Shown here: one piece after another, positions 45,467 to 58,014 of the stretch | How positions within the stretch are numbered: the stretch's first letter is position 1 | Layout of the letters: every line of letters starts with the position of its first letter | From: Amorphophallus konjac | Taxonomy: Eukaryota; Streptophyta; Magnoliopsida; Alismatales; Araceae | Reading direction: 5' to 3' | Length of the DNA stretch: 64,000 nt | Assembly (NCBI GenBank): GCA_022559845.1 | Contig: CM040121.1 | Span: 506,086,566 to 506,150,565, forward strand | The notes under the pieces: generated by a model | What the model was told of the DNA's origin: nothing | What the model saw: the letters and a program-made list of their open reading frames with translations, nothing else | The model's database searches: none | Made by a program: the position numbers and the translations under genes

Positions 45467-47640
45467 TGATGCGGGACGGGACCACGAACACGACAAGCTC
45501 GCTATCGTCCTTTAACGAGGGAAGCGTCGGATGTGCGCGGTTGAGAAACCGGCAATGAGCTAGGGTGGTCGGCTCTCTTTTGCGCCCGGATCGGGTCACG
45601 GGACGGCTTCGCTCTCTCTCGCAGCAGTGATATTATAAATTGAAGGCGAGCTAGGTATCCCTACACATGCTCTCTAGCAGCGGCATATAAAGCATATAAA
45701 GAATTAAGCTAATGCCAAGTGTAAGGTGAAGGCGATACCTCCACGCTCTCGGCGTGGCGAAGACGGCACCCGGCCAAAGCTCGTACTCCCGAGAACTTAG
45801 TACATTATGTTTACAGCGGTACAAATAAGCCCACTCCACGCAGGGAGGTAAAGGGCGACACAAGTGGGCCCGGGAGGACCAAGTTCGGGTTGACGGGCGG
45901 GTTCTGGCAATGCTTCGGCTTCACGCGTACTCGTGCTAGTGGGGGCCCACGTATTGACCGGAGGGGTCGTGTGGGGCCTGATGACTCCTCTGTGGTGGAG
46001 ACACCTGGAAAGCGTACCCCTGGGATGGCGAGCTGCTGGAACGACCGCCGGACGCCGGGCGGCCCTCGGACGACGCTCGCCGGGAACTCGGCCACAAACC
46101 TGAAAGTTCTGTTTGCAGGCGCGCGACTCGGAGAAAACTGCTGCTGCGATCAGCCCCGTCATCGGAATGTGACGAGGTTAGCGCCGTTGGAAATCTGACT
46201 CAGAATACTTCGACGTAGGGATCTTCAAAAAAAATAATCAGATCTGTATTTCTGATCATGTATTTTACAAGCTTGCTGGAATCTGGCCAGAACTGCAGGG
46301 GCAGGTTCTGACTTCTCTGAAGATCGATATTGACCGGGGAGAAGACCTCCGAATCTTGAAATAATTTCTTCAGTAAAGTTGAAGGTCTCTGAAAGAGGAA
46401 TCCGGGACTACTTTTGGTTTTCTGGTTGGAGACTAAATGGATTTTCTGGGATTTTTTTACTAGACCTGGGTCGGATCTGGGAAACTGTGGGCAGACTGTT
46501 CTTGGGAACTTGGATGAAATTTGAAAAATACTTGGAGGGTGAACCAAAAATTAATAAAATTCCTTGTGGTAGAGGGATGTGGACAGAGATCCCAGTAAAT
46601 TTGGGCGACCCAAAAAAAATCAAAAGGTGGTTCGAATGGGGTAAACTCAGAGCTGATGAACAGTAAACAGAACCAGGACAGATCTGGAACTTGGACTTGG
46701 ACGAAAATCAAAAAATAGCTAAAGGATGAATTTTGACGTGATGTTTTTTGTGGGGATAAGGGTTCTAGAGGGGAACCAACCCTGAAATTTTGAGCTTCAG
46801 AAGACGAAGGGAGTGATAGCAGGAATTCGGAGAAGAAGGGTCTATCCTGGGTGGACAGAACACCGAAACCGTTGGCGACGACGCGTCGGCGGCGAGACGA
46901 TGGCGGCGGCGATCACCGGAGTTGCTTCAGATGCTGGAGGGGATCAAGGGGGAGGGGATTACACTCTAGAAAGGGGGCTGGAGGTGGAGGAACCAGGGAG
47001 AGAGAGGGGAGGGGCGCAAGTTTCACTTGGGGGCAAATGCCTATTTTCTCTTCATTAATTCCTTCAATATGAAAAATACAACCTTATATAGGATGCCAAC
47101 CAAACTCAACCTCAACCCTTGGATCTAGGGGTTAGGATTGAAGGGCTGGGATACAATGTGAATCACACTTTTAATACATTAGTTTAATCTAATTTGACCA
47201 TACTTATTCAACCTTGGACTAGATCCATTCAAACACCACCCAATACACACCAACCAAGCCACCAAGCCTAATAAAGCCAAAGAAGCTTGCGCCCCCCTTC
47301 ATGGGCCAAGGCCATTCATGGGCCAAGAGCCACCTAATAGCTCATGCTAGGCATGGACCCTTTCCACTTAGTTGGCCCATGAGGAAGTGTAACCCAATTT
47401 GGGCCTTAAGTGCATTAGTGACCCATTAGACACCTAATGACCCAATATGGCATAAGCTCCTTAATGGACTCTACTAATGGCAACCTAGCCATGGACTTGA
47501 CATAACAAATGGCCCATTGGCTTGATATAAGCCTTACAAGGAGCCCAAAAGAAAGAAATTACACAATTACAACTTCATACAAGCCATAACACACAAATAC
47601 ACTTCACCCGTGTATGGAAATCGCCTTTGATGCCCCATCA
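45467..47640 (-). repeat. 3' LTR of E
   Basis: 2174 bp, bounded by TG and CA. TATATAAGG lies on the minus strand at 47083-47090 in ACCTTATATAGG. The LTR has no hairpin-word array, unlike most LTRs here. Open frames inside it (45811-46198, 46813-47072) are duplicated in the other LTR and are not genes. Confidence 0.95.
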
Positions 47641-47655
47641 ATTCTCCCCGGGTGG
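47641..47655 (-). other. Candidate polypurine tract of E
   Basis: Minus strand CCACCCGGGGAGAAT directly before the LTR start; purine-rich only in its last part. Confidence 0.5.
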
Positions 47656-48112
47656 GAGGAACTCGACCCCGTCGAGTAGGGGTATGGCTGCTCCGGTCCT
47701 CCGGCGGATCCGTCACCGTGCTAAGTAGCGCGGGTATGCTCCACTCCAAGTGCTCGGCACCTGCTCATTCCATATATACTCGATATGCGCACTGCTATGG
47801 CTAAAGGTGGTCACTCCGAAGGGGCACTCTCAAAGGAAGGAAACAGCTCGAAGACTCACTAGGAATCACCGCTGAGTCCCTATAGGTGACTGATCCAGAT
47901 ATAGAAGTAAAATCGATCCCATACTCATCAAGTGAGTCGACTCGCTTCACACTCATAAGAGAATGACACGAGCTTGCACAAGACACATGCAGACTCACCA
48001 TGCACTGACACATGAATGAAAATCACACAAACAATCGACTCAAAATCACCACACAAACAAACCACACAAAGAAAACACACCGACTCAACTATGACCCTAG
48101 ACACACCTAATG

Positions 48113-49708
48113 TTAGTCCGACCCGTACATGGGTGATGGCGGACCAGGACACCTGAATGTGTGCCATGCATGCATGTTATGTAACCGGAGATGGGTGGCA
48201 TGAGGTACACCTAAATGTCCAAGTATGACCCAGTCATGCATGGACGGCCCTTTGGATTTGGGAGACTTGAGAGGGCTAGGAAAGTCGGGTGTGGAACAGC
48301 TGGGTGTAGGTGTATCGTGGACGGGCTTGGTGGGTATGGAGGACCCGGCCCGTAGGAAAGGGGTATGAAAGTGGACTTCCCCGATAAGGTATGAGGGAAG
48401 TGATGGGTCACGGGGCCCACTAGAGTAGGGGTCAAATGGGTCAAAGAATGTGTGACCCCTTGTGGTGGGTTCCCACAAGTCACGGTCCCACGTGTAGAAG
48501 TTTTGAAGGTGTGGATAATCACCTTCTTGAATTGTGATGGGTGGGACGGGGACCGTAGGCAAGAAGTATGATTCCTCCCTCGGACAAAAGGGTATGAATT
48601 CAGGTTCGTCCGGTAAGGGAAGGAGTAAGAGGACCTCCGTGGTGATACAACCCACGGTGCACTCGGAGGTAATAGACCCTAAGGCCGGATGAGTGAGGCT
48701 AAGACTAGTGGGTTGGTCAAAGTCTCGGGCCAAAAGGTGCGTCAACTCCCATTGTGAATCCAATCCCATGACAAGATCGTCCAATGTGTCAACATGGTGA
48801 CGAGATCGAAAGGTGGTATGGAATGAGTTGACGGGCACTAAAGGTAAGGTGGGGTCCATGGACGGGAAGGGATGTGGGACCAAGCCATCCTTGAGCCATC
48901 TAAGAAGTGGCTCGGCTATGTAAAGTGTTCCCGTAAGAAACACGGGTGGCTCGGGCTTTGGTAGTTCCCACTTTGATGGTTTCGAATGAAGACCGGAGGT
49001 AGATAACAATGGAGCATCCATGGGTGGTGGAGTAGCTTGTGTCCTTTCCCACCAATCCGAAATCATTTTCTTTATTTCCTCTAAGGAGCGGGTTGGAGGA
49101 GGGACCTTGGGGTGGACTAGCTCCTTAACTCTCGGCTCGGGTGTGGGCCTAGGCTCGGTTATAAGCGGGACTTCCACTCGGTTGGAGGTGCTTGAGTGGG
49201 TTGGGATGGGAGTGCCAAGGGGAGGTTGGTTGGTGGTGCATGGGCGGGCCACTAGATTGGGGTCACTTTGGTGGGCTTGGACGGCGGTGAAGGGGTGGGA
49301 TTGGGTAGAGGTGTGGCCCACTTGATTGTGGGTGAGTTGGTGGGGTTGGTGAGTGGAATGACCTCCGTGGTTGGAGGTAGGTGGGCGGGGAACGTAGGCC
49401 CTCCTAAGCACTCTCTTCATTTCCCACCATGACTCGATGGGCCTTAGATTCCTATCCTCCCTCCAATATTTGATGTCCCTCCAAGTTGCAGCGGCTTCAC
49501 CAAAAAGTCGCCTTTTGGCAACATCGACTTGCATGGGCCCGTACATGATGTACACCTCGAAGTAATCATCCATAATGGCTTCCCATTCTAGATAGACACT
49601 CGGGTCATCGGACCCGTAGAAATCCTGGGTTTCGGGTCTCGTGGGGTGGTTCGGGTGGTCCTTCCATTTGAGATAGTATCGCCACCACCCGGGAGTTTGG
49701 GACTCCAT
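48113..49708 (-). CDS. gag: Intact gag-like protein of E (531 aa)
   Basis: ATG at 49708 is chosen over an upstream GTG. After a basic Trp/Tyr start it has the gypsy gag core: YLEWEAIMDDYFEV, AKRRLFGEAAATWRDIKYWR, RPIESWWEMKRVLRRAYVP (about residues 35-110). A Pro/His/Thr/Ser-rich middle follows, then RSLEEIKKMISDWWE and a long hydrophilic C-terminus with many short Pro motifs. No zinc knuckle, protease DSG/DTG or RT motif is seen. The frame has no stop for 1.6 kb although LTRs are about 2% diverged, suggesting recent mobility or selection. Gypsy-type gag suggests trans-mobilisation by a Ty3/gypsy partner; that partner was not identified. Confidence 0.88.
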   Translation of the reverse strand: MESQTPGWWRYYLKWKDHPNHPTRPETQDFYGSDDPSVYLEWEAIMDDYFEVYIMYGPMQVDVAKRRLFGEAAATWRDIKYWREDRNLRPIESWWEMKRVLRRAYVPRPPTSNHGGHSTHQPHQLTHNQVGHTSTQSHPFTAVQAHQSDPNLVARPCTTNQPPLGTPIPTHSSTSNRVEVPLITEPRPTPEPRVKELVHPKVPPPTRSLEEIKKMISDWWERTQATPPPMDAPLLSTSGLHSKPSKWELPKPEPPVFLTGTLYIAEPLLRWLKDGLVPHPFPSMDPTLPLVPVNSFHTTFRSRHHVDTLDDLVMGLDSQWELTHLLARDFDQPTSLSLTHPALGSITSECTVGCITTEVLLLLPLPDEPEFIPFCPREESYFLPTVPVPPITIQEGDYPHLQNFYTWDRDLWEPTTRGHTFFDPFDPYSSGPRDPSLPSYLIGEVHFHTPFLRAGSSIPTKPVHDTPTPSCSTPDFPSPLKSPKSKGPSMHDWVILGHLGVPHATHLRLHNMHAWHTFRCPGPPSPMYGSD

Positions 49709-50080
49709 GGGACACGGGAAACTAGTGGATGGCCATGCCGACACTCAGACCAAAACACTAGACACGACACTAAGTAATGCAAAGTTGGAATGCACTAACT
49801 AATGCACACTAAGGACTCTAGACGTAAACCAAGACTCGGTACGGGGCGGAGACAATCGACCCGAAGGTCACTCGCACAAGTGTGCGGCCTTCCCGATAGG
49901 CGTAACCTAAACGTCGGACAACACCTTTTTATATACCGAGTAAAGGGATGTATGCGACCCAAAAATGACTCTTTTTGTTGTTTTAAAAATGTGATGATCC
50001 TAAACACGACTTAGACCGACTAATGACTACATGACACTCTTTTTTTTTTTTTTGAATGCAAACACCCTAGACTCAACCTC
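49709..50080 (-). other. Leader of E between PBS and gag
   Basis: About 370 bp with a poly-A tract (minus strand; T-run at 50040-50053 on plus). No coding frame supported. This is where packaging signals would be expected. Confidence 0.6.
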
Positions 50081-50092
50081 GCTCTGATACCA
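50081..50092 (-). other. Primer-binding site of E
   Basis: TGGTATCAGAGC on the minus strand, three bases inside the 5' LTR end; matches initiator-Met tRNA. Confidence 0.92.
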
Positions 50093-50095
50093 AAT

Positions 50096-52265
50096 TGATG
50101 CGGGACGGGACCACGGACACGACAAGCTCGCGATCGTCCCTTAACGAGGGAAGCGTCGGATGTGCGCGGTTGAGAAACCGGCAATGAGCTAGGGTGGTCG
50201 GCTCTCTTTTGCGCCCGGATCGGGTCACGGGACGGCTTCGCTCTCTCTCGCAGCAGTGATATTATAAATTGAAGGCGAGCTAGGTATCCCTACACATGCT
50301 CTCTAGCAGCGGCATATAAAGCATATAAAGAATTAAGCTAATGCCAAGTGTAAGGTGAAGGCGATACCTCCACGCTCTCGGCGTGGCGAAGACGGCACCC
50401 GGCCAAAGCTCGTACTCCCGGGAACTTAGTACATTATGTTTACAGCGGTACAAATAATCCCACTCCACGTAGGGAGGTAAAGGGCGACACAAGTGGGCCC
50501 GGGAGGACCAAGTTCGGGTTGACGGGCGGGTTCGGGCAATGCTTCGGCTTCACGCGTACTCGTGCTAGTGGGGGCCCACGTATTGACCGGAGGGGTCGTG
50601 TGGGGCCTGATGACTCCTCTGTGGTGGAGACACCTGGAAAGCGTACCCCTGGGATGGCGAGCTTCTGGAACGACCGCCAGACGCCGGGCGGCCCTCGGAC
50701 GACGCTCGCCGGGAACTCGGCCACGAACCTGAAAGTTCTGTTTGCAGGCGCGCGACTCGGAGAAAACTGCTGCTGCGATCAGCCCCGTCGTCGGAATGCG
50801 ACGAGGTTAGCGCCGTTGGAAATCTAACTCAGAATAATTCGATGTAGGGATCTTCAAAAAAAATAATCAGATCTGTATTTCTGATCATGTATTTTACAAG
50901 CTTGCTGGAATCTGGCCAGAACTGTAGGGGCAGGTTCTGACTTCTCTGAAGATCGACATTGACCGGGGAGAAGACCTCCGAATCTTGAAATAATTTCTTC
51001 AGCAAAGTTGAAGGTCTCTGAAAGAGGAATCCGGGACTATTTTTGGTTTTCTGGTTGGAGATGAAATGGATTTTCTGGGATTTTGTTACTAGACCTGGGT
51101 CGGATCTGGGAAACTATGGGCAGACTGTTCTTGGGAACTTGGACGAAATTTGAAAAATACGTGGAGGGTGAACCAAAAATTAGTAAAATTCCTTGTGGTA
51201 GAGGGATGTGGACAAAGATCCTAGTAAATTTGGGCGACCCAAAAAAAATCAAAAGGTGGTTCGAATGGGGTAAACTCAGAGCTGATGAACAGTAAATAGA
51301 ACCAGGACAGATCTGGAACTTAGACTTGGACGAAAATCAAAAAATAGCAAAAGGATGAATTTTGACGTGATTTTTTTTGTGGGGATAAGGGTTCTAGAGG
51401 GGAACCAACCCTGAAATGTTGAGCTTCAGAAGACGAAGGGAGTGATAGCAGGAATTCGGATAAGAAGGGTCTATCCTGGGTGGACAGAACACCGAAACCG
51501 TTGGCGACGACGCGTCGGCGGCGAGACGATGGCGGCGGCGATCACCGGAGTTGCTTCAGATGCTGGAGGGGATCAAGGGGGAGGGGATTACACTCTAGAA
51601 AGGGGGCTGGAGGTGGAGGAACCAGGGAGAGAGAGGGGAGGGGCGCAAGTTTCACTTGGGGGCAAATGCCTATTTTCTCTTCATTAATTCCTTCAATATG
51701 AAAAATACAACCTTATATAGGATGCCAACCAAACTCAACCTCAACCCTTGGATCTAGGGGTTAGGATTGAAGGGCTGGGATACAATGTGAATCACACTTT
51801 TAATACATTAGTTTAATCTAATTTGACCATACTTATTCAACCTTGGACTAGATCCATTCAAACACCACCTAATACACACCAACCAAGCCACCAAGCCTAA
51901 TAAAGCCAAAGAAGCTTGCGCCCCCCTTCATGGGCCAAGGCCATTCATGGGCCAAGAGCCACCTAATAGCTCATGCTAGGCATGGACCCTTTCCACTTAG
52001 TTGGCCCATGAGGAAGTGTAACCCAATTTGGGCCTTAAGTGCATTAGTGACCCATTAGACACCTAATGACCCAATATGGCATAAGCTCCTTAATGGACTC
52101 TACTAATGGCAACCTAGCCATTGACTTGAAAAAATGGCCCATTGGCTTGATATAAGCCTTACAAGGAGCCCAAAAGAAAGAAATTACACAATTACAACTT
52201 CATACAAGCCATAACACACAAATACACTTCACCCGTGTATGGAAATCGCCTTTGATGCCCCATCA
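50096..52265 (-). repeat. 5' LTR of E
   Basis: 2170 bp. Near-identical to 45467-47640; the largest difference is a short indel near 52125. TATATAAGG lies on the minus strand at about 51711-51719. Confidence 0.95.
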
Positions 52266-53910
52266 GCTCTAATCTAGCCACATGAGTGAATGATTCATCA
52301 AAATCAATGCCAAATTCTTGAGAGTAGCCCTTAGCTACTAGTTTTATCTTATTCCTCACAATCACTCCATCTTCACTAAGTTTATTTCAGAAAACTCACT
52401 TAGTTCTGATTATAGGATGATTATCAGGCCAGGGCACGAGGAACCACACCCTATTCCTTTGGAATTGGTGTAGTTCTTCTTGCATGGCTAGAACCCAAGA
52501 ATTATCATTAAGAGCATCTTCAATAGAATTAGGCTCAACATTGGAAAGCAATGCAAGATTATCATGAAGTTCAACTTCCCTGATTGAAGCCCGTGTTTGT
52601 ATCCCTTCATCCACACCATCAATCACATTCTCCAGGCGATGATCTTTAAGTGTGGTCCATTGGCGTGGAAGGGTCGGTTGTACTTGTTCCTATTGTTGTT
52701 CTTTCTCCTTTTCACTTTCTTGACCTTTTGCCTCACCCTGATTGCTAGTTTCTCCTCTTTCATCCTCACCTTCACCTGAAATAATAAAATGTTCATCATT
52801 CTTTGATTTTCTTAGAGTAAACTCATCAATTACAACATGAGGACTCTCCTCGACTACAAGAGTTCTAGAATTATACACTCAGTAAGCTCTAGATGTCAAT
52901 GAATACCCGAGGAAAATCCCTTTATAACTCTTAGCATCAAATTTCTTCAAGTTATTCTTGCCATTATTCAAGATGTAGCAAATGGATCCAAATGGCTTAA
53001 AATGAGATATGTTGGCCGGGTTTCTGACCTTTATACAGCTCGTAGGGAGTTTTCTTAAGAATCGGTCTTACCATAGCTCAGTTTGTGATGTAGCAAGCAG
53101 TATTAACTGATTCAGCCCAAAAATACTGTGGTAGACCATTTTCAGCCAACATGGTACGTGCCATCTTCATGAGCGTTCTATTCTTTCTCTCGACCACTCC
53201 ATTTTGTTGCGGGGTTCTAGGTGCTGAAAACTGGTGCTCATACCCCTACTTCCTGCAAAATTCATCAAAATCAAAATTTCAAACTCTTTTCCGTGGTCAC
53301 TCTGAATTTTCTGAATAGTATATCCTTTTTCATTCTGAACTCTCACACAAAAATTAACAAATTCATCGAATGCATCACTTTTCTTAGCCAAGAACAACAC
53401 CCATGCATATCTAGAGAAATCGTCAATAATGATAAAACCATATAGTTTCCCTCCAAGACTGTGAGTCCTGGTGGGACCAAACAAATCCAAGTGAAGTAAC
53501 TGTAGGGGTTTTTCAGTGGAAATAATGTTTTTGCATTTAAATGAAACTCTGGTTTATTTTCCTTTATTGCATGCTTCACAGATTTTTGAAGTTTCAATAT
53601 TTAAGCATGGAAGACCTTTAACTAAATCATTTCTTGTCAATTTCCTAATGACATTAAAACTGGCATGCGTAAGACAGCGATGGCACTACCAAACATCATC
53701 ATCTTTATTAGCAACTAAGCACACATTTTCAGAAGCAATTTCATTGAAATCAACATGATAAGTGTTGTTACTTCTCACTCCTATGAACTTAATTTCATGA
53801 GAGTTTGCATCAATGATAGAACAGTGAGAAGATTCAAAAATAACCTTGTGACCTTTGTCACAAAGTTGACTAATGCTAAGCAAATTATGATTCAAACCTT
53901 TAACTAACAA
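52266..53910 (-). pseudogene. pol: copia D pol: pre-integrase, integrase and N-terminal RT
   Basis: On minus: pre-integrase segment GLNHNLLSISQLCDKGHKV (53686-53910), integrase finger remnant around 53560-53600, integrase core with LDLFGPTRT and FIIIDDFSRYAWV then IQSDHGKEFE (53490-53290), then VEPNSIEDALNDNSWVLAMQEEL (about 52550-52430), the conserved lead-in to copia RT. Stops and frameshifts (52394-52396, near 53250 and near 53490) break it. It joins the 44206-45466 part once E is removed. Confidence 0.88.
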
Positions 53911-54440
53911 AACATCCTTAATGCAGTGTTTAGGATCCTTACCAATTCTCCCAATGCCTACTATCTTACCTTTGTCCTATCCACCAAAAATTACCATTCC
54001 TCTATCTTTCTCTGCTAGGTCTGTCAAAAGTTGTTTATTTCCAGTCATGTGCCTGGAGCATCCGCTGTCCAGGTATCATTTATTTTCCATTGCTTTCATG
54101 CAGACTTGCAAGAGCAAACATCAAATCTCATTTTGATTTAGGTACCCAAGCAAGCTTGGGTCCCTTGGTGTTAGCATTCATCATAGTGTGACTATACTTT
54201 CTCAAAAATAAATCATCATCATACTTCATCCACTGGCATATATACATGTCATGACCTATTCTCCCACAATAAAAATAGGTGGGTCTTTTCCTACCAAAAC
54301 TGTTTCTTTTATTTACATTCCTAGAAGTAGAGGGGAATCGAGAATGAACAATTTGTGGATTAGTGTGTGTGTGTGAGCACTCTTCATGATCTTGTGAATT
54401 TATAACTTTGTAATTGAAAATATTTTTGTTGCCATGCATG
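53911..54440 (-). pseudogene. copia D protease and second zinc knuckle
   Basis: LDSGCSRHMTGNK (about 54072-54034) is the copia retropepsin-like active site, intact at D-S-G but preceded by a stop where Trp is usual. Upstream, YCGRIGHDMYIC at about 54277-54236 is a zinc knuckle whose first Cys is replaced by an aromatic residue. Confidence 0.82.
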
Positions 54441-54822
54441 AAATTTGAATTTTTCTTGAGGTTAACTTATTTCTCCTTTAACTGGTTTTCATGGACAGTT
54501 TTCAAAGTATTCAATTCAGTGGTAAGTGATTCACTCTTTCTCACTGTCTCAGCCTTAACTTTCTCGCATTCACTCATTTTCACATTCAGTTCAACCAATT
54601 CCTTTTTCAACATATCATTCTTTTGAATTTCTTCTTTGGTTTTGAATGCATTCTATTTTTCTATCTCTAAGCATGAAATTTCATCTTTAAACGTGATCAT
54701 CTTGGATTCAAGAGATTCAGTAACACTTTTGAACTTTTGAACTTGCATTTCAAACAGACTACACTTATCACAAGAATTAGGTGAATGAATGATTTCATGA
54801 ATTTTCTTTCTCAAGTTTTTAT

Positions 54823-55968
54823 TTTAATTTCTAATATTCTTGTATTTTTCATATAACTCCTCATAAGCTAGTTCCCATTGATCATTGGTAATGAGTTCAG
54901 AATCAGAATTTACTTGCACCTCATCTTGATCACTTCGTGCCATAAGGCACAAGTTCTTGACCATCTCCTCGATATCTTCTTCTTCCTCGGACGTAGACTC
55001 ATCCTCATCCTCATCGCTCCATGTAGCTTTCATGGCCTTTGACTTTTTGCCTTTCACCTTCTTGGCCTTTTTCTGCAGCTCGGGACATTCACCTCTCATG
55101 TGCCCCATCTTTTTGCATTCATAGCACATAATTTCGGCAGTTTTAGTTGGCTCAATCTTCTGCTTGATCTGCCTCTTTCCTTTCCTAAACTTTCCACTAA
55201 ACTTTCTTCTTTCCTGCAAAAACTATCTAACCTTCCTTGTAATCATGGCAACTTCTTCATCATCTGTATTGTCCATGGAATCCTCCTGACTTGAGATAGA
55301 CTCTGGGTTTGCTTTCAATGCGATCGACTTCTTCTTCTTGGTGTCCTCTTCCGTCCTCTTGATATTTATCTCATAGGCCATTAAAGACCCTATGAGAGCA
55401 TCCAAAGTGAGGGTAGAAAGATCCTTTGAATCTTCTATCACGGTAGCCTTGGTGTGCCAACTAGGTGACAACGACCTCAGCACTTTCCTGACCAACTCAA
55501 TGTCCTTGAATTCTTTCCCGAGTGACTTCAACCCATTTGTTATCTCCATGAGACGTGCAAACATCTCCGAGATTGTCTCTCCTTCTTTCATATGGAACAG
55601 CTCGTAGTCTCGGATAAGCATGTTAGCCTTCGTCCCAAAGTGCCTTCATAAATTAATTTTAGCTTATCCCACATTTCCTTCACACTGCTGCACATAGAAA
55701 CATGAGCATATTCAGTCGGGTGAATAGCACACTGAAGAATATTTAAAGTATTGAAATTCACAGTAGGCTTCTTTATATGATCATCATTCCACATCTCCTC
55801 ATCTGGAGGTAAAGTGTATAGACCAATCTTAATCACAGTCTATATTTCATGGCTTTGAGCACAGAGGAAAACCATCATTCTATTTTTCCAGTAACTATAG
55901 TTATTTCCATCAAAATAGGGAGGCCTATGTATAGAATGCCCTTCGGGCATCAACCCCTTGTTAGCCAT
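54823..55968 (-). pseudogene. gag: copia D gag
   Basis: ATG at 55968, 53 nt after the PBS. The N-terminus has RPPYFDGNNYSYWKNRM, the Ty1/copia gag signature. The UBN2-type gag body follows (GETISEMFARLMEITNGLKSL, LRSLSPSWHTKATVI, TLTLDALIGSLMAYE), then CYECKKMGHMRGEC at 55126-55085, an intact C-x2-C-x4-H-x4-C knuckle, and an acidic tail (DEDEDESTSEEEEDIEE). Breaks include a TAG near 55840, a frame change near 55620 and a TAG near 55222. The 54441-54822 stretch on minus is Lys/Glu-rich coiled-coil-like linker with stops. Confidence 0.88.
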
Positions 55969-56020
55969 TCCTAACAGATCACTCTAAATCGCAAGGTTTC
56001 CAAATAAAGATAGAGCCGAG

Positions 56021-56032
56021 ACTCTGATACCA
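56021..56032 (-). other. Primer-binding site of copia D
   Basis: TGGTATCAGAGT on the minus strand, two bases inside the 5' LTR; one mismatch at most to the initiator-Met type sites of E and G. Confidence 0.9.
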
Positions 56033-56034
56033 AT

Positions 56035-58014
56035 TGTTGGCCCGGTTAGGAAAGCAAGCAAGAGGAGGGTGAATTGATTGCTCTCATTTTTCAAAATCTA
56101 AACGCAGTGATGATAGAACAGGAATAAAAATTATCCTCACAGTAGAATAAACAGATTTGTATATGATGAAAAATAATCACAGCCCTCAACTTACCGACGA
56201 CAATATTTGAGACCCACTCAGATTAAATATAACTCTCTACTCACAGCGTCACACTCGGAAACGAGAACGGACAATATAGAGTGACAATCTCACAAAAAGC
56301 AAACCACAGCGCAAGAATTTTTTAGGTGGTTCGGACGCACCCGAGTGCAGTCCTATGTCCACCCCTCTCAACCTGAGAGGATTCCACTAGAACGCTGCAC
56401 GACGCATCAAATGATCACAACGATCACACACGGGAACTACGGCCCCACACACACGCGCGTTCTCGCACAACGACGAGAAGCCACGCACATGAAGACGACG
56501 CTCCGAAATCATCTATGAAGAAATAATATATGGAAATACAAGGCCCAATTCAGATATGATAAACTATGCTAAAATAGAGACAGAGAAACAAGAGAATAAG
56601 ATATCCCCTTTTGAATCTTCAACCAATCTCGGAGATAAGGTTGAAGGATGCACTAGAAATGATAAACTAGGGAGTGGAAGCAGCCGCCCCTTGTAGATTC
56701 AGACGCCTAAGATAGTAGACGGTGGAGAACAGCCGCAGCTGCCTCCAGATCTGAGCTTAGGCTCGTGAGAGGCGATCTCCAGCAGCCTCTTCTTCTTCCT
56801 CCAACAGATGTGCAGCGCTCTCCTCCTTTCCTACAAAGATAAGGCTCGTTAGCTCCAAAAGGATGTTCATCATATGAAAAATTGTGGCTACATATACCCA
56901 AAGTAGAGAGATGTATAAAGACATAAAAGCCCAGCAGAAAAACCCTTCGAAACAACACCTAATCAAGTGGTGAAACCATAAGGGTAATGGGGTAAAAACC
57001 CAAGCCAATCGGATCACAAAATGGGGGTTTCAAAAACAATCCGAAAATCCCGATCCGGATGCCCCAGGACAAGTGTCGACTCTCAGAGTCGACACTTGTT
57101 CACGGGTGTTCTGCAAAAATAACAAAAAATAAAACACAGGATGAAAGTGTTGACTCTCAAAGTCGACACATTTCATCAAGAGTTTTGTTCGATCAAAGAA
57201 CCAAAGCCAAGCCGAAAGTGTCGACTCTCAGAGTCGACACTTTTTGGCAACCGTTCTGTCTACGTTAAAAAACAGGCACTTGCCTGTAAGTGTCGACTCT
57301 CAGAGTCGACACGTGCAGTCTGCTGCATCAAGGCAGCGAGCTGCTCAACAAGTGTTGACTCTAAGAGTCGACACTTGCAGAGCCAAAACTGAAAATGGCC
57401 TTAAGCTTCTGAAATTAACCCCAACAACATTAAAGATGCATCAATAGAAATCTTGCCACATTGAAATGCATTCAAATAGGAATTCTTACCATGGATCCAA
57501 CTGATGAAAACCAAAATGAACCTGCACTTGGTGTTAGCAAAATACTCAAGACAATCTTAAAGAAATGCAACTGAGTACTCAAATGCATTAACATAGTTTG
57601 TTCAACCTGCATGTTCATATATTGAAATGCAATATCCCATGTGAGTGATTCAGGGCTTTTCAAACCAAATCCTTCACAAGTTCACATATCAAAAGTGATC
57701 CAAGCAAACCATTCTTAAATTGAGTTCAACCAACCGCTCATGAATACACGTTCAGTCCAAAAATTTAGATTCAATCCAAAGCTATCTGAACTCATATTGA
57801 TGTCATATATGAAATTGACATGCAGTCCAAGATTAGCTGATCTCACACAAACCATTTAAGACAAACCCATATTTATAATATGTATATGCATTTGAATTTC
57901 AGCTCAAGGATGGCCATACATGTGACCAATCAAATTGGCTCACATTCACAAAAAAATATGCAATGCAAATTACTTGAACAATTTGTCTTCGTCAAAATAC
58001 GCTGGGGCACAACA
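56035..58014 (-). repeat. 5' LTR of copia D
   Basis: 1980 bp, TGTTGGCCC ... GGCACAACA on plus, followed by the CCCGT duplication at 58015-58019. It holds the same five GTCGAC palindromes as the 3' LTR (57069-57380), two with single-base changes. Confidence 0.95.

Larger units (their letters stand above)
45467..52265 (-). mobile_element. E: complete gag-only LTR retrotransposon (TR-GAG type) inserted in copia D pol
   Basis: Two LTRs of 2174 and 2170 bp (TGATGCGGGACGG ... GATGCCCCATCA) with GCTCT duplicated at 45462-45466 and 52266-52270. The PBS adjoins the right LTR, so the element reads on minus. The 2455-bp interior encodes one intact gag-like protein and no protease, RT or integrase. LTRs differ at about 35-40 sites by eye (near 98% identity). 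It fits the known class of non-autonomous terminal-repeat elements with a gag gene, which need a partner's enzymes. Confidence 0.95.
40083..58014 (-). mobile_element. D: complete Ty1/copia element (17.9 kb including nested insertions)
   Basis: Two LTRs, starting TGTTGGCCC and ending GGGGCACAACA on plus, flank an internal region; CCCGT is duplicated at 40078-40082 and 58015-58019. The PBS next to the right LTR and the PPT next to the left LTR fix the minus orientation. Gene order gag, protease, integrase, RT, RNase H is Ty1/copia. Without MITE and E it is about 10.6 kb. LTRs differ at roughly 4-5% of positions by eye, and the genes carry stops. Confidence 0.95.

Noticed and set aside
45811..47072. 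ORFs of 94-102 codons duplicated at 50440-51701
   Set aside because: They are identical because they sit in the two LTRs of E; frames overlap on both strands and no domain is seen.
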